Shown: positions 5,378 through 10,786 of the stretch, in pieces
Layout: each line of letters opens with the position of its first letter
Numbering within the stretch: the stretch's first letter is position 1
Source of the DNA: Christensenella sp. UBA941
GTDB taxonomy: Bacteria > Bacillota > Clostridia > Christensenellales > UBA941
Assembly: GCA_002293365.1 (NCBI GenBank)
Contig: DBDD01000331.1
Span: 673 to 13,104 of the forward strand
Direction: 5' to 3'
Length of the DNA stretch: 12,432 nucleotides
The notes under the pieces: model-generated
What the model saw: the letters and a program-made list of their open reading frames with translations, nothing else
Database searches by the model: none
Told to the model about the DNA's origin: nothing
Made by a program: the position numbers and the translations under genes

Positions 5378-6667
5378 TTAATAAACCATCGCTTTGCCGT
5401 CCGAAGCGCGCTTTATATCCGCGCCGAGCGCCGAAAGCTTTTTTTCCATAGCCTCGTAGCCGCGGTCGATAAAGTCGACGTTGTTCAGCTCCGTCCTGCC
5501 CTCGGCCATTAGCCCCGCGACGACGAGCGCCGCCCCGGCGCGCAAGTCGGAGGCATATATCGGCGCGCCCGAGAGCGCCTTTACCCCCTCGACGATCGCT
5601 ACGCGGTTGTCGATATTGATATTCGCGCCCATGCGGCGCAGCTGCCCGACGTGCTTGAAGCGATCTTCCCAGATATTTTCGACGATAACGCTCGTCCCCT
5701 TCGCGACGGAGAGCATGGCCATAATGGGCTGCTGCAAGTCCGTCGGGAAGCCGGGATACGGCAAGGTTTTGACGTTGACGGGCCTTGGCGCCTTATCCGC
5801 CTGAACGCGTATAAAAAAGTCGCGCCCGTCGTCGCCTTCCGTTACTCGCACGCCCATCTCCATCAATTTTGCCGAGACGGCCTCAAGATGCGTCGGTATG
5901 ACGTTGCGGACGCAGACGTCGCCGCGCGTCGCCGCCGCGGCGATCATATACGTGCCGGCCTCGATTTGGTCGGGGATGATCTGGTATGTACAGCCGCCGA
6001 GGTATTCACGGCCGTGGACGCGGATTATATCCGTCCCCGCGCCCTTAATTGAAGCGCCCGAGAGATTCAGAAAGTTCGCTACGTCGACGATATGCGGCTC
6101 CTTTGCGGCGTTGACAATCGTCGTAAGCCCCTTGGCCTTTGCGGCGGCGAGCATGATGTTTATCGTCGCCCCGACGGATACGACGTCGAGGTAGACCTCC
6201 GCTCCGACAAGGCCGTTTTCGCAGTGCGCGACGATATTGCCGCGTTCGATTTCGATTTGCGCGCCCAGCGCCCGAAGCCCCTTCAAGTGTTGGTCGATCG
6301 GCCTTTGACCGATTTCGCAGCCTCCGGGCAGCGCGACTTCGGCGTGTCCAAACTTGCCGAGCATCGCTCCGAGCAGATAATACGAAGCGCGAAGCCTCGA
6401 AACGGTCTCAAAGCTCGCTTTATAGGAGCGCATCTTCGTCGGGTCGATCATGGTGCGGCGCTCGGAAAGCTGTTCCACCCTTACGTCGAGCTGCTCAAAT
6501 ATATCGCAAAGGATATTTACGTCTTCGATCCACGGCAGGTTTTCTACCGTACATGGCGCGTCCGCCAGAATAACCGCCGGCAGAATCGCTACGGCGGCGT
6601 TTTTCGCCCCGCTGACCATCACGTCGCCCACTAGGCGCTTCCCGCCGCGGATAATGAATTTCTCCAA
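5378..6667 (-). CDS. murA: UDP-N-acetylglucosamine 1-carboxyvinyltransferase (MurA)
   Basis: Catalyses the first committed step of peptidoglycan synthesis in the cytoplasm, moving enolpyruvate from PEP to UDP-GlcNAc. The 429-residue length is standard. Key residues are visible: SGAKNA at 19-24 with Lys22 and Asn23, the loop LPGGCEIGQRPID (113-125) with catalytic Cys117 (Cys115 in E. coli), PGFPTDLQQP (305-314) with the catalytic Asp310, DLRAGAALVVAG (374-385) with Arg376, and DRGYE (401-405) with Arg402. Because Cys117 is present rather than Asp, the enzyme should be sensitive to fosfomycin. Translation starts at TTG (6665-6667) after AAGGAG with 8-nt spacing. It is the last gene of the acyltransferase-symporter-channel-murA run, 43 nt after the CorA-type gene. 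Firmicutes often carry two paralogues, and I cannot tell which one this is. Confidence 0.97.
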   Translation of the reverse strand: MEKFIIRGGKRLVGDVMVSGAKNAAVAILPAVILADAPCTVENLPWIEDVNILCDIFEQLDVRVEQLSERRTMIDPTKMRSYKASFETVSRLRASYYLLGAMLGKFGHAEVALPGGCEIGQRPIDQHLKGLRALGAQIEIERGNIVAHCENGLVGAEVYLDVVSVGATINIMLAAAKAKGLTTIVNAAKEPHIVDVANFLNLSGASIKGAGTDIIRVHGREYLGGCTYQIIPDQIEAGTYMIAAAATRGDVCVRNVIPTHLEAVSAKLMEMGVRVTEGDDGRDFFIRVQADKAPRPVNVKTLPYPGFPTDLQQPIMAMLSVAKGTSVIVENIWEDRFKHVGQLRRMGANINIDNRVAIVEGVKALSGAPIYASDLRAGAALVVAGLMAEGRTELNNVDFIDRGYEAMEKKLSALGADIKRASDGKAMVY

Positions 6668-6710
6668 ATTACAGACTCCTTAAGGTAACGTTGAGGCTCC
6701 GCCCCAAACT

Positions 6711-7646
6711 CTAAAACATCTTCTTCTTCCACATTAATATGCCAACCCCTACCGCCGCTATGAACGACATGCCCGCGACGATCCAGAAGCCCCAAGCGTG
6801 CGCCTCGAAGGGTATGCCCGCTACGTTCATTCCCCACAGCGCGCCGAATATTTGCGGCACGGCCATGAGTATCGTAACCGCGGCGAGCAGTTTCATCACG
6901 ATATTGAGGTTGTTGGAGATAATCGAGGCAAAAGCGTCCATCGTACCGGAGAGTATATCGCGGTAGAGCGAACACATTTCGATGGCCTGCTTGTTTTCTA
7001 TAATGACGTCCTCGAGCAGCTCCGTGTCGTCCGGGTATTTTTTGACCGCTTCGGTTTTCAGAAGCCGCTCCATGACCATATCGTTGCCCTTTAGCGACGT
7101 AGAGAAGAACACTAGGCTCTTTTCCAGGCGCATCATTTGGATGAGCTCGCGATTCTTCATGGATTTGTGCAGCTCCTCTTCGACCTGCTGGGTGGCTTTG
7201 TCGATCTGCTTGAGGTATTGCAGATATTTTTTCGCGATCCTGTAGAGCAATTGCAGCAGGAAGCGCGTACGCTTGTTGGTTGAAAGAGAGCGCACCCGGC
7301 CGCGCTCGAAATCCTCGATTATGTTGGATTCTCTCGCGCAGACGGTGACTATACAATGCCCCGCCATGACTATGCCGAGGGGCAGAGTCGAATATACGAA
7401 CGCACGCCCGTCGGGTTCGACGGTCGGCATGTCGACGATTATGAGCGTTTGGCCGTTTTCGGAGTCGAGCCGAGCGGATTCCTCTTCGTCTAGCGCGGCG
7501 CGCAGGAACTCGTCGTCCAAATTTAGCCCATCGGCGACTTGGGCAAGCTCCTCGTCCGTAGGATCTGTAAGGCTGACCCAGACGCCCTCTTCGAATTCAT
7601 CGCACGGGGTAAGTGCGCCGCCGACTGTCTTCAAGATCGAGATCAT
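6711..7646 (-). CDS. CorA family divalent metal ion channel
   Basis: Predicted inner-membrane Mg2+ (possibly Co2+ or Ni2+) channel of 311 residues. It has the CorA layout: N-terminal cytoplasmic alpha/beta domain (1-about 115), a long helical funnel (about 125-245), two C-terminal membrane helices (about 252-270 and 284-304) and a basic tail (KKKMF). The signature Gly-Met-Asn is at 272-274 in WGMNVAGIPF, with Trp where classical CorA has Tyr; this variant is frequent in Firmicutes CorA-like proteins. The ATG at 7646 is chosen over one at 7697 because AGGAGGTG (7661-7654 on the minus strand) is directly upstream at 7-nt spacing. It follows the GltS-like gene by 67 nt and precedes murA, likely in one transcript. 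Substrate preference cannot be read from the sequence. Confidence 0.93.
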   Translation of the reverse strand: MISILKTVGGALTPCDEFEEGVWVSLTDPTDEELAQVADGLNLDDEFLRAALDEEESARLDSENGQTLIIVDMPTVEPDGRAFVYSTLPLGIVMAGHCIVTVCARESNIIEDFERGRVRSLSTNKRTRFLLQLLYRIAKKYLQYLKQIDKATQQVEEELHKSMKNRELIQMMRLEKSLVFFSTSLKGNDMVMERLLKTEAVKKYPDDTELLEDVIIENKQAIEMCSLYRDILSGTMDAFASIISNNLNIVMKLLAAVTILMAVPQIFGALWGMNVAGIPFEAHAWGFWIVAGMSFIAAVGVGILMWKKKMF

Positions 7647-7713
7647 ATGTACGCACCTCCTGACACCCTTTCCATGCAAAAAATTCGAGGCAAACACACC
7701 CTCGGGCTACATT

Positions 7714-9144
7714 CTATACTTTTCGTGACGTATTCGTCAACTGCGCGTCCACTTTCGATTTTACCTTGCGCCTTCTAAACAGGAAAATATTGAGTATCGC
7801 GCCGTAGATAACGACGCAGCCCATGGTTATATAAAGCATAAGGTCGCTGTCGGGCGCCATGCCTATAAGTATAAGCAGAGGGAAGCCTAAAAGGATCGCG
7901 CTTGTCGTACCCACGACGAGGTTGTTCGCGGCGGGGGTTTTGAACTGAGGGTCGAGCTCCCTAAGCAAGAGCACGCCGTTTGATACGGTTCCGGTCATCA
8001 TGCCGTACATAGATACGATGCCCTCGTCCTCGTAGCCTTTGTAGATACGCTTGGCGGCGAAAACGCAATACCAAAGCGTCACGACGCCGCCGAGCGTGGT
8101 CATGAGGATGAATGGAATCCACAGCCCCTCGAGGTCGCCGATATTTATCGCGCTTATGCTGGCGATTATCATCAAATCGAACGCGCTGCCGGAGATTCTA
8201 TTGAGCAGGTAGTTGTTGGTATACCGGCGCTTCATAACGCCGCATTTTCTAAGCGCGGAGAAAATGGCCTTGAGTATCAGCGCGAGCACCGTACCAATTA
8301 GGAAATTAAAGCCCCAAAGCAGCGGCGTTACCGTCTTTGCCAACCCCGACAGCGCGGGCGTATTGGCGATAAACGACGTTAAACCAAGCGTTATCAGGTA
8401 CGTTACAAGATAGACCATCGCGCACATTACGACCTGTATTGTAAATTTATCCACAGCGTCCACGAGCGGGATTTCGTCCTCGTCCGCGACGGGCTCGTTT
8501 ATTTCGGTCTCGCCTTGCGCCGTGCCCAGCTCGATTTTTAGTTTTTTCTTCTTCACTATGTAGTTTAAATACGCTACGCCGCCTATGCACGCCCATACGA
8601 AGCCCATAGCCGCCAGCCCCAGCCCGAACGCCGCGCCGCCCTTAAAGCCCAGAGCCTCGTATGTATTGCCGATATTGTTCGCCTGCCCCGGCCCTTGGCC
8701 GTAGCCCATAGGCAAGAGCAGCCCGGACGCCTTGAAGAAACCGGGGGCAAACGTCTCGGCCGCGATAACGGCGATGATCAGGCCCAACAGCGCCTGCACT
8801 AGGTAACACGATACTATAAGCGCGCCGCTTTTAAGCCCGTCGTGCCGTTCCCGGGCCGTTTGGGTAATCTCGTTCTTGCGCGGGATGCGCAGCGTAAGCG
8901 CGATAAAGCCGAGCGCGGTCATATGATACGTCAAGCCTTCCATGAACTCCACGTCCAGCGGTACGATATTTATCAACCGTAGGGCAAGCGCAAGAAACCC
9001 GCCTATCACGGCAGTCGGCAGCAGTGATTTCCGAAAGAACGGAATCTCGCGGCGGATCACGTTTGCCAAAAGCATGATCGCGCCCAAGTAGCCTAATTGC
9101 AGCACCCATTGCCACAAGCCTTGGTTAGATGCCGATAAATCCAT
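7714..9144 (-). CDS. GltS-like sodium/glutamate symporter family protein
   Basis: A polytopic inner-membrane carrier of 476 residues with about a dozen hydrophobic segments. The diagnostic stretch GYGQGPGQANNIGNTYE (147-163) matches the first reentrant-loop region of the GltS family, and the second half carries the related MYGMMTGTVSNGVLLLRELD. GltS proteins import glutamate with Na+. The protein is longer than the well-known 401-residue E. coli GltS, partly because of a charged cytoplasmic insert at about 198-233 (KKKK followed by an acidic stretch), so another carboxylate substrate is possible. The ATG at 9144 follows AGGAGG (9158-9153) with 8-nt spacing; a longer frame from 9165 would use no such site. 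Its start overlaps the end of the acyltransferase gene by 20 nt, which indicates co-transcription. Confidence 0.9.
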   Translation of the reverse strand: MDLSASNQGLWQWVLQLGYLGAIMLLANVIRREIPFFRKSLLPTAVIGGFLALALRLINIVPLDVEFMEGLTYHMTALGFIALTLRIPRKNEITQTARERHDGLKSGALIVSCYLVQALLGLIIAVIAAETFAPGFFKASGLLLPMGYGQGPGQANNIGNTYEALGFKGGAAFGLGLAAMGFVWACIGGVAYLNYIVKKKKLKIELGTAQGETEINEPVADEDEIPLVDAVDKFTIQVVMCAMVYLVTYLITLGLTSFIANTPALSGLAKTVTPLLWGFNFLIGTVLALILKAIFSALRKCGVMKRRYTNNYLLNRISGSAFDLMIIASISAINIGDLEGLWIPFILMTTLGGVVTLWYCVFAAKRIYKGYEDEGIVSMYGMMTGTVSNGVLLLRELDPQFKTPAANNLVVGTTSAILLGFPLLILIGMAPDSDLMLYITMGCVVIYGAILNIFLFRRRKVKSKVDAQLTNTSRKV

Positions 9145-10390
9145 CCGGCTCGCCTCCTGAAGCATATTTGATAGAGTAGAACGCGTTTACATATTTTGAA
9201 GCGGACATTGGCCGCCCGTATTTAATTTCGAACATGCCCTCATTTGTTGATAATTGAAGCGTCTGCGCGAAAAACACGCCTATGCCTTTTATATCCTCAA
9301 AGCGAAATTCGCTTGCGCCTAAAGCCAGCCTGTCCGCAAACAGGCGCAGCCGCCCCTCTCCGGCCGGCTTTGAGCCGCCGTCCTCCACACGATACAGCGC
9401 GCAGCCGTCGTCAAACAGCAGCGGCTTCGAAGAATACTCCGCAATAAAGCCCGCCTGCCCGATAATCTCTTTCAGGCATGCCTTTTGCCATGCGTCCCAT
9501 GCGCAGACATCGCTAAAGGGCGGCTCGCCGTTTACGCCAGGCTTTCGGTCATCCGCGGGCGGCAAGACGCCGCCCCTACAATTCCTAAATAATCCGTATT
9601 CGTCGTATTCGACCGCAAAGCCGCACGCGGCGCAAAAGCAGCTATGACCCTTCGACTCAATGGAAGCTATAGCTCGGCATTTCGGGCACATATACAGCGC
9701 GCGCTGCAAATAGAGCGCCCGCCCCGAGGCGCGGCGATACCTCACGGGATTCGCGCGCTGCATGGCGAAGGCGTCTACGAAGAGCGCCGTGCGGATTTTT
9801 GCCAAGAGCTCGTCCGGCGTCATAGCATGGACTTCTTCCGGCGTTATTACGCTGTGTACATACCCGCGAATCTTGCCGCGTCGTATACCCTTGCCCCAGC
9901 GCGGCGTGGAAAGATACCCGCCCTCGATACGATACAATACGAGCGGCAGCCCGACGCGCTTCGCCAGCTTCGCGGCGGCGGGGGGGATATAGCCCGTACG
10001 GCCGTTAAACGAACGGTTCCCCTCCGGGAACATGCAAATCGAGCCGCCTTCGTTGCCTATGCGCAGCATGGTGCGAACGCTTTTAGCGTCCAGCTGCGAC
10101 TTGGCGACAGGGATGGGCGCAACGAGCCAGCTTAGCAGCTTGCTTAGAAAGCCGAGCCGGAAAATGGCGTCGGCCGCTACGAAATATATGGGCGCTTTGA
10201 AACTGGCGGTTATAAAAAGCGGATCGAGATTACAGTTATGATTGGCATAAATCAGCGACGGGGATTTAGGCGCGGGGGCGGGGACGGCGCGAAAGCCGTA
10301 CGCCAAGCGCGTAAAGAGGCGCGCAATAGGCCGCAAAACGCCGAAAACGGCGCGGTGCCGGAAGCGGACATGCTTATCGACGGCCCACAC
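9125..10390 (-). CDS. PlsC-like acyltransferase with zinc-ribbon and C-terminal PH-like extension
   Basis: Predicted membrane-associated lysophospholipid (1-acylglycerol-3-phosphate) acyltransferase. The N-terminal domain (about 15-205) has the PlsC motifs: NHNCNLD (50-56), the H-x4-D catalytic pair His51/Asp56, and FPEGNRS (121-127). After it come a putative zinc ribbon with C-P-K-C at 235-238 and C-x2-C at 253-256, a low-complexity linker (about 270-295) that seems to come from a palindromic repeat, and a terminal domain (about 324-412) whose pattern resembles bacterial PH-like domains. Typical PlsC proteins have about 200-260 residues, so the 421-residue length is unusual. The first usable start is GTG at 10390, right after a TAG; its ribosome binding site (AGGGG) touches the GTG, so the true start may be a little downstream. 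Its 3' end overlaps the GltS-like gene. Confidence 0.82.
   Translation of the reverse strand: MWAVDKHVRFRHRAVFGVLRPIARLFTRLAYGFRAVPAPAPKSPSLIYANHNCNLDPLFITASFKAPIYFVAADAIFRLGFLSKLLSWLVAPIPVAKSQLDAKSVRTMLRIGNEGGSICMFPEGNRSFNGRTGYIPPAAAKLAKRVGLPLVLYRIEGGYLSTPRWGKGIRRGKIRGYVHSVITPEEVHAMTPDELLAKIRTALFVDAFAMQRANPVRYRRASGRALYLQRALYMCPKCRAIASIESKGHSCFCAACGFAVEYDEYGLFRNCRGGVLPPADDRKPGVNGEPPFSDVCAWDAWQKACLKEIIGQAGFIAEYSSKPLLFDDGCALYRVEDGGSKPAGEGRLRLFADRLALGASEFRFEDIKGIGVFFAQTLQLSTNEGMFEIKYGRPMSASKYVNAFYSIKYASGGEPDGFIGI
9514..9580 (-). repeat. Degenerate palindromic element, copy C, inside the acyltransferase gene
   Basis: On the minus strand TGTAGGGG (9580-9573) begins a left arm like that of the intergenic copies: GGGCGGC-GTCTT-GCCGCCC (9575-9557, perfect 7-bp stem). 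A weaker right arm with CGGC-GA-GCCG and an end CCCTTTA (9520-9514), similar to CCCTACA, may complete the element. It is in frame and encodes the linker NCRGGVLPPADDRKPG and what follows, between the zinc ribbon and the PH-like domain. The left arm is convincing and the right arm is tentative. Confidence 0.5.
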
Positions 10391-10522
10391 CCCCTATGCA
10401 AAGTACTGCCAGATACATGTATACATTACAGCATACGACAAAATCTTGCAAGGGGCTGGCGCAAGGCGGCGGCGCGGGAGTATTTATCTGTCGTGGAGCG
10501 CTCCAAATAGTTTAGTACGCGA
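10391..10522. other. Divergent intergenic region, plsC-like side
   Basis: This stretch should carry the promoter of the acyltransferase-murA run. The best candidate I see is weak: on the minus strand TTGCAA, 17 nt, TAATGT, within about 10413-10450. No gene is apparent. Confidence 0.3.
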
Positions 10523-10537
10523 TGATTATGATTATCA
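10523..10537. promoter_or_regulatory. Fur-type box (near-consensus 7-1-7 palindrome)
   Basis: TGATTATGATTATCA matches the Bacillus Fur consensus TGATAATnATTATCA at 13 of 14 defined positions. It lies inside a larger symmetric AT-rich patch, with ATGATTA at 10522-10528 and TAATCAT at 10541-10547. It is about 130 bp upstream of the acyltransferase start and about 250 bp upstream of the flagellin start, so its target is unclear. Fur control is inferred from the match only. Confidence 0.42.
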
Positions 10538-10546
10538 TTCTAATCA

Positions 10547-10624
10547 TGTAGGGCTGCGTATTGCGCGTCTGCCGATTCATGGAGCAGTGCGGCATACGCG
10601 GACGCGCTATGCGCGCCCCTACAG
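10547..10624. repeat. Palindromic MITE-like element, copy B
   Basis: A 78-bp relative of copy A. Its ends are TGTAGGG (10547-10553) and CCCTACA (10617-10623). The right arm is a strong palindrome, GGACGCGCTATGCGCGCC (10600-10617, one A-C mismatch). The left arm (GGC-T-GCGTATTGCGC-GTC) is imperfect. A central stem joins TGCCG (10570-10574) to CGGCA (10590-10594). The arms differ in sequence from copy A, yet the order end, arm, central stem, arm, end is kept. It lies between the Fur-type box and the flagellin leader. Confidence 0.7.
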
Positions 10625-10664
10625 TATTGGGTCATTCATTTAGCGTTTATCTGATGATCGGATT

Positions 10665-10692
10665 TTGTCGATTTTGAAGAATCTGCTAATAT
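10665..10692 (+). promoter_or_regulatory. Possible sigma-A-type promoter for the flagellin gene
   Basis: TTGTCG (10665-10670) and TAATAT (10687-10692) are separated by 16 nt, giving a leader of about 90 nt. A small inverted repeat, CTATC-ATAAAC-GATAG (10698-10713), follows. I found no convincing sigma-28 (TAAA-N15-GCCGATAT type) promoter, which would be usual for flagellin in many bacteria. Confidence 0.3.
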
Positions 10693-10742
10693 AGATGCTA
10701 TCATAAACGATAGTACTGTTATATAAGTCTTTATATTTTAAC

Positions 10743-10783
10743 GGATTGAATAACATGGAGGTTGCCACGGAGGGCCTGCCGTA
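10743..10783 (+). promoter_or_regulatory. Flagellin leader: ribosome binding site in a hairpin loop, with GGA motifs
   Basis: The only good ribosome binding site, GGAGGG (10769-10774), is 12 nt from the ATG, longer than usual. A short hairpin, ACGG (10767-10770), loop AGGGCCTG, CCGT (10779-10782), places the AGGG in its loop. GGA also occurs at 10743-10745 and 10757-10759. A nine-codon reading frame (ATG 10755 to TAG at 10782-10784) crosses the site and ends 2 nt before the flagellin ATG. The arrangement recalls CsrA-controlled hag leaders, but this is inference. Confidence 0.35.
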
Positions 10784-10786
10784 GTT

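Noticed and set aside
5651..6634. Long open frames on the plus strand opposite murA (5651-6052, 6092-6634)
   Set aside because: Their translations are Arg-rich and match no family; they are antisense shadows of a clear, GC-rich gene.
10625..10786. Sigma-28 flagellar promoter
   Set aside because: I searched for TAAA followed at about 15 nt by GCCGATAT-like sequence and found none that fits.
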